From Flavobacteriaceae bacterium (lineage in GTDB: Bacteria; Bacteroidota; Bacteroidia; Flavobacteriales; Flavobacteriaceae), in NCBI GenBank assembly GCA_024743095.1, contig JANSXF010000013.1:1-64000 (forward strand): a DNA stretch of 64,000 bases, in the 5' to 3' direction. Below the pieces are notes generated by a model. It was not told the origin of the DNA. It was given only the letters and a program-made list of their open reading frames with translations, and ran no database searches. Below, piece by piece: positions 33,005 through 42,906 of this stretch (position 1 is its first letter; each line of letters begins with the position of its first letter). The position numbers were made by a program, and so were the translations under genes.

Positions 33005-36000
33005 ATGAATCGAAAAAACCTCCTTTTAATTCCCATTTTTATGGGAACTTTTTTTGTGCCGTTCGCACAGGAAACCAAGATATTTACCCACGAAAACAAA
33101 GCCTATCAAGATGCCTTGGCGCTCTACAATAATGAGCAGTACCAAGCAGCACAGAACATTTTTGAGTCCGTGAAGGCCAGTACCAAGGATGGAGAAACCG
33201 AAGCGAACAGTGCTTATTATGCGGCCAACGCCGCAATTCGGTTAAACCAGCGCGGGGCGGATAAGATGATGGAAGATTTTGTGGAGCGATACCCTACATC
33301 AACAAAGCGAAATTCGGCATTTTTGGATGTTGCCGACTACTATTTTGAAACGGGGAAATATCCGTATGCCTTAAAATGGTACAAAAAAGTGGATGAGAGT
33401 TCCATGCCCTATTCGGAGCGTGACCGATATAATTTCAACAATGGGTATGCACTTTACGCATCAAAACGACCGCAAGAGGCGGAACGATATTTGAACAAGG
33501 TCACCACCTCCCAGAAATACGGGTCACAGGCCAAATATTATTTGGGATATATTGCCTACGAACAGGACGATTACAATTCTGCCAGTGCGCGGTTCGACCA
33601 AATCCAAGACCCGGAGCTATTGGATGAAAAGTTGACCTACTATCAGGCCGACCTTAATTTTAAACTGGGCAAGTTTGAAGAAGCCATTTCCTTGGCCAAA
33701 AAACAATTGGCTAAATCCAATCGACAGGAAATTTCGGAACTCAACAAGATTATTGGCGAAAGCTATTTCAATTTGGAGCAATATGCCGAAGCCATTCCGT
33801 ATTTGGAAGAATATAGGGGCAAGAGGGGCAAATGGAACAACACGGATTATTATCTGTTGGGATATAGTCATTACAAACTGGGCGATTACCAAAAAGCCAT
33901 TCAACAGTTCAATAAAATTATTGGGGGCAACAATGCCGTTTCGCAAAATGCGTATTATCACTTAGCAGAATGCTACTTGAAATTGGATAAAAGATCCGAA
34001 GCCTTGAATGCGTTCCGAAATGCTTCACAAATGGAGTTCAGTCCGGATATCCAAAAGGATGCTTGGTTGAATTATGCCCGTTTGAGCTATGAAATCGGAA
34101 ATGCTTACGAGCCGGTTCCCCAAGTATTGACCACTTATTTGGAAAAACATCCGAAGGACCAATACCAAATGGAAATCCAAGAACTTTTGGTGGATTCTTA
34201 TATCACCTCCCGTAATTTTGAAGGAGCAATGCAACTTTTGGAAGAGAACCAGAACTACGCTACCAAGGAAACCTATCAAAAGGTGGCCTATTATCGCGGT
34301 ATCGAACTTTTTATTGATGGCGATTACGAAGGGGCTTGGGAACGATTCGATAAATCCCTAAAAAGTGCAGCCAACCCTGATTTTGAGGCACGGGCGCTTT
34401 ATTGGAAAGCAGAATCGGCCTACAGGTTGAACCGTTTTGAGGAAGCTTTGGTCGATTTTGTCAGGTTCCAGAACTCGTCAGCGGCCCAATCGCTTCAAGA
34501 GTATGAACATTTGGATTACAATTTGGGGTATTCATACTTCAAACTAAAGGATTACAACAATGCCATATCCTACTTTCAGAATGTAGTGGGCTCCAATACC
34601 ATTGATGACCAAAGAAAGAACGATGGTTATTTACGTTTGGGCGATAGCTATTTTGTGAACAGTAAATATCAATTGGCAAAGAAGGCTTACGGTACGGCAT
34701 CCAGCATGAACGGTCCCGAGCGCGACTATGCGGCTTTCCAAAAAACACTTTGCGATGGCTTTTTAGGAAACAATTCAGCAAAAATCGATGGTCTCAATGA
34801 ATTCTTGAGGATGTTCCCTACTTCATCATTACGCGATGATGCCTTGTTTGAACTGGGAAATTCCTATATCAACAATAACCAAGAAAGTTTGGGGCTGCAA
34901 ACCTACGACCGAATCGTGGCCGAGTATTCGGGCAGTAAATTTGCCCCTCGTGGATTGTTGCGTTCAGGACTGGTATATTACAATTCCGGCCGTAACGACC
35001 AAGCATTGGGCAAACTCAAAGAAGTGGTTCAAAAATATCCGAATACCCAAGAGGCCAAACAAGCCGTGGCCACGGCCAAATTGGTCTACGTGGACGAAGG
35101 CCGGGTGAACGAATACGCTGCTTGGGCGAGAAACTTGGATTTTGTTGAGGTGACCGATACGGAGTTGGACAATGCCAGTTTTGAATCTGCAGAAAGAAAA
35201 CAAATCGAGGGCAAAACTCCCGCAGCCACTCGTGGATACGAGGATTATTTGAAGCAATTCCCGAACGGACTGCATGCCCAGAACGCCAATTTCGCTTTGG
35301 CACAATTGTATTTTGCCAACGGGGAAAAGGATAAGGCTTTGCCAAAATACAAGGCTGTTGCCGATGGTGGGAATGGTGAGTATACCGAGCAGGCCTTGAC
35401 CCGTGTTTGCGAAATTTATGTTGATAAACAGGATTACACTAGCGCGATTCCGTATTTAAAAAGATTGGAAAGCACAGCGGATATTTCAGAAAATAAAACG
35501 TTTGCACAGTCCAATTTGATGAAAGGGTATTATGGTCAAAAGGATTACTCACAGACCATTGCTTATGCTGAAAAAGTGTTGAAAGCTCCCAAAATCGATG
35601 ACCGCATCAAAAGTGATGCACAGATTATGATTGCACGTTCGGCCATTGCCACGAATAATGAGAACTTGGCCAAAACTGCTTACCAAGATGTAAAACAAAT
35701 AGCATCGGGTGAGCTAGCTGCTGAAGCTTGGTACTACGATGCCTATTTTAAGAACAAGGAGCAGAATTTTGAAGCCTCCAACGAGTCGGTTCAAAAATTG
35801 GCGAAGGATTATGCAGCTTACAAGGAATGGGCAGGAAAAGGTTTGGTGATCATGGCCAAGAACTTCTATAATCTGGGAGATGCCTTCCAGGCCACCTACA
35901 TTTTGGAAAGTGTGATTTCCAACTTTTCTGAATTTGAGGACATCGTTGCGGATGCGAAGAGTGAACTGGCCACTATTAAGGCCAAGGAAGCAGAGAGCAA

Positions 36001-36028
36001 TTCATCCGTAGACCCCAACCAAAATTAA
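33005..36028 (+). CDS. Large tetratricopeptide repeat protein
   Basis: 1007 aa secreted protein with many TPR-like repeats (YYLGYSHYKLGDYQKAIQQFNKII etc.). Confidence 0.9.
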   Translation: MNRKNLLLIPIFMGTFFVPFAQETKIFTHENKAYQDALALYNNEQYQAAQNIFESVKASTKDGETEANSAYYAANAAIRLNQRGADKMMEDFVERYPTSTKRNSAFLDVADYYFETGKYPYALKWYKKVDESSMPYSERDRYNFNNGYALYASKRPQEAERYLNKVTTSQKYGSQAKYYLGYIAYEQDDYNSASARFDQIQDPELLDEKLTYYQADLNFKLGKFEEAISLAKKQLAKSNRQEISELNKIIGESYFNLEQYAEAIPYLEEYRGKRGKWNNTDYYLLGYSHYKLGDYQKAIQQFNKIIGGNNAVSQNAYYHLAECYLKLDKRSEALNAFRNASQMEFSPDIQKDAWLNYARLSYEIGNAYEPVPQVLTTYLEKHPKDQYQMEIQELLVDSYITSRNFEGAMQLLEENQNYATKETYQKVAYYRGIELFIDGDYEGAWERFDKSLKSAANPDFEARALYWKAESAYRLNRFEEALVDFVRFQNSSAAQSLQEYEHLDYNLGYSYFKLKDYNNAISYFQNVVGSNTIDDQRKNDGYLRLGDSYFVNSKYQLAKKAYGTASSMNGPERDYAAFQKTLCDGFLGNNSAKIDGLNEFLRMFPTSSLRDDALFELGNSYINNNQESLGLQTYDRIVAEYSGSKFAPRGLLRSGLVYYNSGRNDQALGKLKEVVQKYPNTQEAKQAVATAKLVYVDEGRVNEYAAWARNLDFVEVTDTELDNASFESAERKQIEGKTPAATRGYEDYLKQFPNGLHAQNANFALAQLYFANGEKDKALPKYKAVADGGNGEYTEQALTRVCEIYVDKQDYTSAIPYLKRLESTADISENKTFAQSNLMKGYYGQKDYSQTIAYAEKVLKAPKIDDRIKSDAQIMIARSAIATNNENLAKTAYQDVKQIASGELAAEAWYYDAYFKNKEQNFEASNESVQKLAKDYAAYKEWAGKGLVIMAKNFYNLGDAFQATYILESVISNFSEFEDIVADAKSELATIKAKEAESNSSVDPNQN

Positions 36029-36040
36029 ACGAGACACAAC

Positions 36041-37795
36041 ATGCAAAAGAGAACCTATATATTTTCATTACTTTTTTTGAGCCTTTGTGGAATGGTTATC
36101 GCCCAGGAAGAGGATAACATTGGTACGGAAACGGTGACGGTGGTAAAGCCGTATTCCCCGACCGTTTCGGATGCCTTTAAAATTAAATCGTCCCCAAGCT
36201 TGAACGATTCGATTGTGCTCCAGAAGAAGAAAATCAATTACAGTATATTTTCGGTGCCTGTGGCATCTACATTTACTCCGGCCAAAGGGAAGGCTTCGGG
36301 AGTGGAAAGAACACCGCCTCCAACCTTGTATAATTCCTATGCGTCCATCGGGTTGGGCAATTACAACAATGCTTTGGTGGATTTTTACACAAGCCGTGAA
36401 TTTAATCGGGGCGAGGACCTCTTGGATTTTGGTCTGACCCATAACTCGTCCCGTGGGGATTTGGATTCCACCCCCTTGGAAACCGATTTCTATGATACCA
36501 AATTGAATGCTTCCTATGCCAAAAAGGACCGTTATATGGATTGGGGCGCTGCGATAGGATTACAGCATCAACTGTATAATTGGTACGGAATCCAGAGCGA
36601 ACTGTTCAGCGAGGATGAAATCAACGCTATGGACGAGCAGCAAAACTATTTTAATGCGGAGGCAAAGGCCCATTTTAATATGGAGGATTCCTATTTTAAG
36701 AGTGGTGAGCTTTTATTAAGACGCTTTTGGGATGCTACCAAATCTGCAGAGAACCGCGCAGTGATCAATCCAACTTTTGAGCTTCCCGTAACCGAGGAAT
36801 TGATCACGATTTCCGCTAAGGTCGATTATGTGGGAGGTAGTTTCGAAAATGGCTCCATTACGGAAGGAGTGAATTCGGGAGAGAAAAAGTATAGCAATCT
36901 TCAGGCAGGGGTAACGCCGAGCTTGCTTATCCTTCGTGATGATTTGACTATCAATCTAGGGGCCAATATTGTCTACGGACTGGATATGGAGAACAGCGAG
37001 AACAACTTCTATATCTATCCGGCTGTTACGGCATCGTATCGAGTTCTGGATGAAAATGTAATCGCTTACGGTGGAATAGAGGGGGAGTTGAAACAAAATT
37101 CCTATTACGATTTTGTTAATGATAATCCTTTTGTTTCTCCGACGTTGGATATTATTCCGACCGACCAACAATACGAAGGGTATTTGGGTTTGAAAGGACA
37201 GTTGACCTCCAATGTGGGATACAATATCAAAGGTTCGTATATGGCAGAGAACAGGAAGCCCTTGTTCTTTCATAATACCATCAATACATCGAGGGATGAT
37301 GAAAAAAGTTATTACTATGGCAACTCTTTTCAGGTGTTTTATGATGATGTGAAAACCTTGGGTGTGTTCGGTGAAATCAATGTGGATGTGAACCGTAATT
37401 TTTCGTTGGGAATCAACGGGGAATTTTATGATTATGATACCGAGACCGACAATCCAGCGTGGAACCTGCCGTCAATTAAAGGTTCCGTGTTTATGGACTA
37501 CCAAATTACCGATCAATGGTATATGGGTGCCAATCTGTTCTACGTAGGGGAAAGGGATGATTTATTGTCAACAATCAGTCCGATAAATATAGTAGACCCG
37601 CCTGTAGTGTACACACCGGCCACTTTGGACGGTTTTTTTGATGCCAATGCACACGTAGGATACCGATTTAATGAGCAACTCTCCATTTTTGTCAAAGCAT
37701 CAAATATTGCCGGCAATAACTATCAGCGTTGGGCCAACTTCAGGGTGCAAGGTTTCCAGGCCTTGGCAGGGGTATCCTATAAGTTCGATTTTTAA
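36041..37795 (+). CDS. TonB-dependent receptor-like outer membrane beta-barrel protein
   Basis: 584 aa; signal peptide; barrel-like repeats; C-term KASNIAGNNYQRWANFRVQGFQALAGVSYKFDF. Confidence 0.8.
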   Translation: MQKRTYIFSLLFLSLCGMVIAQEEDNIGTETVTVVKPYSPTVSDAFKIKSSPSLNDSIVLQKKKINYSIFSVPVASTFTPAKGKASGVERTPPPTLYNSYASIGLGNYNNALVDFYTSREFNRGEDLLDFGLTHNSSRGDLDSTPLETDFYDTKLNASYAKKDRYMDWGAAIGLQHQLYNWYGIQSELFSEDEINAMDEQQNYFNAEAKAHFNMEDSYFKSGELLLRRFWDATKSAENRAVINPTFELPVTEELITISAKVDYVGGSFENGSITEGVNSGEKKYSNLQAGVTPSLLILRDDLTINLGANIVYGLDMENSENNFYIYPAVTASYRVLDENVIAYGGIEGELKQNSYYDFVNDNPFVSPTLDIIPTDQQYEGYLGLKGQLTSNVGYNIKGSYMAENRKPLFFHNTINTSRDDEKSYYYGNSFQVFYDDVKTLGVFGEINVDVNRNFSLGINGEFYDYDTETDNPAWNLPSIKGSVFMDYQITDQWYMGANLFYVGERDDLLSTISPINIVDPPVVYTPATLDGFFDANAHVGYRFNEQLSIFVKASNIAGNNYQRWANFRVQGFQALAGVSYKFDF

Positions 37796-37840
37796 TTCGA
37801 TGAGTAGGGAAAGTTTTTTTAAAAGAAAGTTGTTAAAATT

Positions 37841-37872
37841 AAAAACCCGTGGGAGAGCCCACGGGTTTTTTT
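37841..37872. terminator. Terminator hairpin
   Basis: AAAAACCCGTGGG-AGAG-CCCACGGGTTTTTTT. Confidence 0.85.
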
Positions 37873-37901
37873 GTTGCATATGCTTTTAATGGTCTGGATA
37901 A

Positions 37902-39470
37902 TTACCAACCTGGGTTTTGCTGATCTGCCAGTGTTGGGTTTGCGTTGATCTCTACTTGAGGAATCGGCCAAACAAACTTGAAGTCTGCATACGGCACAGC
38001 AGGTACACCGTAAGGACCATCGTATGGAGTTCCCAAAGTATAGGAATCCTCAGGAGGTGTTCCATTGGCTACCTTTTGTGGTATTCCGTTGATCGGTTGA
38101 AGATCATCTCCTTGAAGTCTGTGGATGTCGGACCATCTTCTGCCTTCCATCAAAAACTCGATTCTTCTCTCTTTAAGGATCGCGCCAACAAGTTCTCCTG
38201 CATTTGCAAAATCACCGGCCACATAAGCTTGGGTGCCTGGGTCTGCAAGAGATCTGTTTCTTACTTGATTCAATAGGGACAAGGAAGCACCTAGGTCGGC
38301 AGCTGCTCTTCTAGCTTGTGCTTCGGCCATATTCAACAATACTTCAGCATAACGGATAACAGGAGAAGCATCGGTATAGTTCACCCCATCTTTATATTTT
38401 AGGGTGAATTTTGCGCCTCCAGCGGTAAATACCATTCCGGTACCTACTTCGGTTTCAGTTGAATTGTCCTCACGACGCAAATCGTCAGCCAACCAGCTAG
38501 GATCTCTCCAAATGATAGGACTAATGGCGACCAACCTTCTTCTGTTGTATTGTGAAGCTAAAGCAGCGTTCACGCCAGGGTTCATGGTTGCAGCCTGTGT
38601 CAATGAGAAAATAGACTCGGAGTTTCCATAACTATCATTGAAAGGTCCATTTGGAGAATCTTCCAATGTGTATTCGCCAGTAAGCTTGTTGCCTTCGGCG
38701 ATAACACCATCCCAATCTCTCATATGCAGATACACCCTCGTTTTAAAGGCAATGGCTGCATTTGGAGATGCTTTTGTCAAAGAAGTATTGGTAATCAAGC
38801 TCTCGGCATCGTCCAAATCCTGCAATACTTTTTCGTAAACTTCTGCTACGGTATTTCTACCAAGAACGATTTCAGAATCGATTTCAGCTTGAGTATCAAT
38901 ACCCACCTCTCTGTAAGGAACTCCAGGATGCGAAGCACCGGCAGAAAAGTTATAGGGTCTTGCGAAGAAGTTTAACAACTCAAAGTGGGTTATGGCACGC
39001 AAAAATTTTGCTTGCCCAATATAATCATCGGCAACAGCTTGGGTAATGATACCTGCTTCGGCTGCTGAGGTAACTCCCTCTATAACCAAGTTGGCCCTGT
39101 TGATCAAACGGTAACCATCTATCCAATAATACACGTTGTTCGCAGTGGTTGGGTCATATGTGGCCGTATAGGTCAACTGGTAAAAGGTAGCGGTATTTAC
39201 CACATCTTCTCCTCGGTTGTCCCCTTGTTGTACGAAGGCGGCGCCCCAGATATATCCACGACCACCGTTGGGGCTGGTCGAGTTATATTGGCCAATGGCC
39301 GCGGCATTGTACATCCCGTTTACTGAACTCTCGATCAAAGATGGGGATGAAAAGGCATCGCTCAACGAGATGTTGTTGATTGGACTAAGGTCCAGAACAG
39401 TTTCGTCAGAACATGAGATCACACTAATTCCAAAAAAGGAAAGGGTGATGTATTTGAATATCTTTTTCAT
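37902..39470 (-). CDS. SusD/RagB family nutrient-binding lipoprotein
   Basis: 522 aa; ISCSDETVLDLSP; KERRIEFLMEGRRWSDIHRL; WPIPQVEINANPTLADQQNPGW. Confidence 0.97.
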   Translation of the reverse strand: MKKIFKYITLSFFGISVISCSDETVLDLSPINNISLSDAFSSPSLIESSVNGMYNAAAIGQYNSTSPNGGRGYIWGAAFVQQGDNRGEDVVNTATFYQLTYTATYDPTTANNVYYWIDGYRLINRANLVIEGVTSAAEAGIITQAVADDYIGQAKFLRAITHFELLNFFARPYNFSAGASHPGVPYREVGIDTQAEIDSEIVLGRNTVAEVYEKVLQDLDDAESLITNTSLTKASPNAAIAFKTRVYLHMRDWDGVIAEGNKLTGEYTLEDSPNGPFNDSYGNSESIFSLTQAATMNPGVNAALASQYNRRRLVAISPIIWRDPSWLADDLRREDNSTETEVGTGMVFTAGGAKFTLKYKDGVNYTDASPVIRYAEVLLNMAEAQARRAAADLGASLSLLNQVRNRSLADPGTQAYVAGDFANAGELVGAILKERRIEFLMEGRRWSDIHRLQGDDLQPINGIPQKVANGTPPEDSYTLGTPYDGPYGVPAVPYADFKFVWPIPQVEINANPTLADQQNPGW

Positions 39471-39479
39471 TTTTAAGAA

Positions 39480-42400
39480 TTATAGATTAACATTTAGACC
39501 TACGGATAATACTTTTGATCTTGGTGTACCGTTAATGTCAACACCACTGGATTCCATTTCTGGGTTCAAGCCCTTATAGTCGGTAATGGTCAATAGGTTT
39601 TGTCCTTGGATAAAGAACCTCACCATGCTAACATTCAATTTGTCAGTCACCAAAGAAGGTAGTTTGTACCCCAAAGTGATGTTGTCCAAGCTGATGAAAT
39701 CACCTTTTTCCAAGAATCTGGTTGTGGCATGCCCGGTTAGGTTGGTAAAAGTATTGCTACTTGCGTAAAGCCTAGGTGTGATTCCATCCCCTGGCTCGGA
39801 AGCACTTTGCCATCTTCCCAAGATCTCGGTAGAGTTATTGTTGAAGTTTTGGGTCACCAAATCTCTACGAGTAGCATTGAATACATGGTTTCCACCGCTG
39901 TAACGGAACATAAAGCTAAAATCGAAGCCTTTGTAAGTGAACCTGTTAATCACGGAACCATAATAAGTAGGCAAGGAGTTTCCAAGAATAAACTTGTCGT
40001 CCGCAGCACTCAAAGAGGAAGCTTCTGATACGTCTCCGGGGTTGCTGGGGTTGAATACGAAATAGGTTTGTGTATCCAAGTTTCCTTGTACCAAAGAGCC
40101 ATCGGCCTTATAATAAACCGGGTTTCCGTTGGCAGGGTTTACGCCCCAATACCTGTGTCCATAGATGGAGTTGATGGATTCACCTTCCCTAATGATCAAG
40201 TTGGGGGCGATGTTGGTATTGGTAGAAGTGCCTCCGATGATATCCTGTCCATCAGGAATACTGGTTACTCTGTTTTTATCCAAAGTCAGGTTGGCCGAAA
40301 CATTCCAGCTGAAATTCTCAGTGTTGAAAGGAGTATAGTTTACGGCAAATTCAAAACCTTCATTCACCATAGAACCGATGTTTTGCTTGATTCTGTTGTC
40401 CGGGACCCCTAGTGAGTGCGGTACAGGAACATCAAGAATCAAACCGTCGATATCATTTTTATAATAATCAACGTTTATGGTCAACTTGTCGTTAAAGAAG
40501 CCCAAATCAGCACCAAAATCGGTCTTTTTACTGGTCTCCCACAACAACTGATCGTTGCCAAATTGTGTAAATGCAATACCGTTCAATGTACCGTATTGGG
40601 AAGCCGAGGTCAATCCCAAGTAGGGATAGCTACCAATGTCTGTGTTTCCTACTTCAGAGTACGATCCTCTAAGTTTGAAAAGGGAAATGGTTGGATTTAA
40701 TGCGCTGAAAAATTCTTCGTTGGCAATGTTCCAACCTGCAGAATATCCGGTAAAGTTGTTCCAACGTGTAGCTTCGCTCAACTTGGAAATACCATCTCTA
40801 CGAATAGATCCTTGAAGAAAATAACGTTCCTTGAAATTATAGCTTAAACGACCTACGTATGAACTGATACCGTTTTCCGTTACGCTACCTCCTGAAGTTT
40901 GCGTGCCATAGGCTCCTGTCACTAAGTTTTTGTTATAGAACTCATCCAAAAGATCGGTACCGGTTCCAAAGAAACTTTTGTACTTATCTTTTTGAAATTC
41001 CATAACAGCAGTAACACCAATGTTGTGGGCATCTGCAATGCTGGTGTTATAATTTATGATGTTCTGGGTGTTCCAACGCAAATAATCCTGATTGTTGTTT
41101 TGTAACCTTCCGTTGGACCCCCTGCCGTCACCATGGATAGGGCTGTAATACAAAAATCCATTGGTAAAGGTATTATTGGCACTGGCCTGGAACCTGTAGG
41201 TTAGGCCTTCCAATAGTTTTACCTCTCCAAAGGCACTGACCAAAGTATTGTTTGTAATGGACTGGAATTTATTGTTGGCCAGCACATAACCAATATTGGA
41301 AATATTGTCACCAACAGGGTCTGTGTTGTCCCACTGACCCACAACGCTTCCATCTGCCGATAGGTTAAAACCAGTAGGGTTGTTTAGGTCGTAAATTGGA
41401 ATGTTGGGAAGTTGTCTTGTAGCATTGAAAATGTTTCCTGAAAGTGAGTTTCCTCCCGTATTCAATCCATTTAATTCAGTTCTGGTAATCGCAAGGTTAC
41501 CACCAACGGTCAACCAATCAAGAACATCGTGCTCAAGGTTGGTCCTGATGCTGTGACGCTTCATATTGTTCGAGACTGCAACCCCATCCTGATCGGTAAA
41601 ACCTAGGGACATGAAATACTTGGTCTTATCGGTTCCGCCATTTACGGATAAGTTGTGGTCCATTTGTAGGGCATTTGAATTAAGTACTGCACCTTGCCAA
41701 TCGGTATCATAGTCATTTCCAATGGCCCAGGGAGCTTGCCCTCTGTTTGTACGCTTTTCATTTGCAGTTTCCAAGAACTGTGCTGTGTTCAACAAATCAA
41801 AGGTTTTGATCGGTGACGCAAAGCCTGTCACCACGTTATAGCTCACCTGGGTAGAACCTTTTTTACCTTTTTTGGTGGTAACCAAGATAACTCCGTTGGC
41901 AGCTCTCGAACCATAAATGGCAGTTGCAGCACCATCTTTTAAAATTTCAAAGGATTCAATATCATTGGGATTGATACTGTTCAGTGCATTGGTCGATGCA
42001 TATCCACCAACATCCCCGGTAATGATCGGAATACCGTCCACAACTACCAAGGGATCCGTTCCGGAACCTATGGAGCCTAGACCCCTGATCCTGATTCTTG
42101 GGGCTTCCCCGAGTATACCGTTATTGGTGGTGATTTGCACACCAGCGGCCCTACCGGCCAATTGGCTTTCGAAACTGGGTGTTACAAGGCCTTGGATGTC
42201 CCCTCCGGAAACACTGGCAATCGCCCCAGTGATTTCCTTCCTTTTTTGAACACCATAACCGACCACTACAACTTCTTCCAACGCTTGGGCGTCTTCTTCC
42301 ATTTGAATGTTTATGACGCTCTGTGCGCCAACTGTCGCTTGGGTCTCTTTTTGGCCCAAATAGGTAAATACAAGCGTTTGGCCAACCTGTGCCTGTACAT

Positions 42401-42584
42401 TATAGTTACCATCAAAATCGGTCTGGGTACCTTGTGTGGTTCCCTTGATAACAACGTTTACGCCAGGTAACGGCAATCCGTTCCCATCAGTTACTGTACC
42501 ACTTATCATTTTTTCCTGTGCGGAAGACAGATGCACAACAAATGCCATCAAAAGTGCCAGTAATACTTTTGTTTTTGTTCTCAT
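39480..42584 (-). CDS. SusC/RagA family TonB-linked outer membrane protein
   Basis: 1034 aa; GTVTDGNGLPLPGVNVVIKGTTQGTQTDFDGNY; EEVVVVGYGVQKRKEITGAI. Confidence 0.97.
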   Translation of the reverse strand: MRTKTKVLLALLMAFVVHLSSAQEKMISGTVTDGNGLPLPGVNVVIKGTTQGTQTDFDGNYNVQAQVGQTLVFTYLGQKETQATVGAQSVINIQMEEDAQALEEVVVVGYGVQKRKEITGAIASVSGGDIQGLVTPSFESQLAGRAAGVQITTNNGILGEAPRIRIRGLGSIGSGTDPLVVVDGIPIITGDVGGYASTNALNSINPNDIESFEILKDGAATAIYGSRAANGVILVTTKKGKKGSTQVSYNVVTGFASPIKTFDLLNTAQFLETANEKRTNRGQAPWAIGNDYDTDWQGAVLNSNALQMDHNLSVNGGTDKTKYFMSLGFTDQDGVAVSNNMKRHSIRTNLEHDVLDWLTVGGNLAITRTELNGLNTGGNSLSGNIFNATRQLPNIPIYDLNNPTGFNLSADGSVVGQWDNTDPVGDNISNIGYVLANNKFQSITNNTLVSAFGEVKLLEGLTYRFQASANNTFTNGFLYYSPIHGDGRGSNGRLQNNNQDYLRWNTQNIINYNTSIADAHNIGVTAVMEFQKDKYKSFFGTGTDLLDEFYNKNLVTGAYGTQTSGGSVTENGISSYVGRLSYNFKERYFLQGSIRRDGISKLSEATRWNNFTGYSAGWNIANEEFFSALNPTISLFKLRGSYSEVGNTDIGSYPYLGLTSASQYGTLNGIAFTQFGNDQLLWETSKKTDFGADLGFFNDKLTINVDYYKNDIDGLILDVPVPHSLGVPDNRIKQNIGSMVNEGFEFAVNYTPFNTENFSWNVSANLTLDKNRVTSIPDGQDIIGGTSTNTNIAPNLIIREGESINSIYGHRYWGVNPANGNPVYYKADGSLVQGNLDTQTYFVFNPSNPGDVSEASSLSAADDKFILGNSLPTYYGSVINRFTYKGFDFSFMFRYSGGNHVFNATRRDLVTQNFNNNSTEILGRWQSASEPGDGITPRLYASSNTFTNLTGHATTRFLEKGDFISLDNITLGYKLPSLVTDKLNVSMVRFFIQGQNLLTITDYKGLNPEMESSGVDINGTPRSKVLSVGLNVNL

Positions 42585-42772
42585 TTAATTTGAGTGTTAA
42601 TTAATAGAATCATTTTTTGAATTAGTTTTTTGACTAAGAAAAGCCGGTCAATTTTTTGGTGACTAATCCAAATAAACAAATGGGCCAGTTAGACTACATA
42701 ATGTTTTGAAATATGACCGGGCTAATCTTAATCAGTGGATAAAATAAATGAGAGGTGATGGGATGGGGATTA

Positions 42773-42801
42773 TTACCGACCTAGATTTATGGTTTACCGA
42801 C
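42773..42801. promoter_or_regulatory. Candidate AraC-family direct-repeat half-sites
   Basis: TTACCGAC at 42773-42780 and 42794-42801, 21 bp centre-to-centre, in the susC upstream region next to an AraC-type gene. Confidence 0.45.
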
Positions 42802-42906
42802 GAATATTAACCTTTACTTTTTTGTAAATAACTGTTTGTTAGGTATTTGAAAATGTGTTAATTAATTATGGTGATCAGGTTCAGATGCTTGAAATAATTA
42901 AAAAAA

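Noticed and set aside
33005-36028. TPR repeats as a possible DNA-level tandem repeat array
   Set aside because: The repetition is protein-level and diverged; no near-identical DNA units seen.
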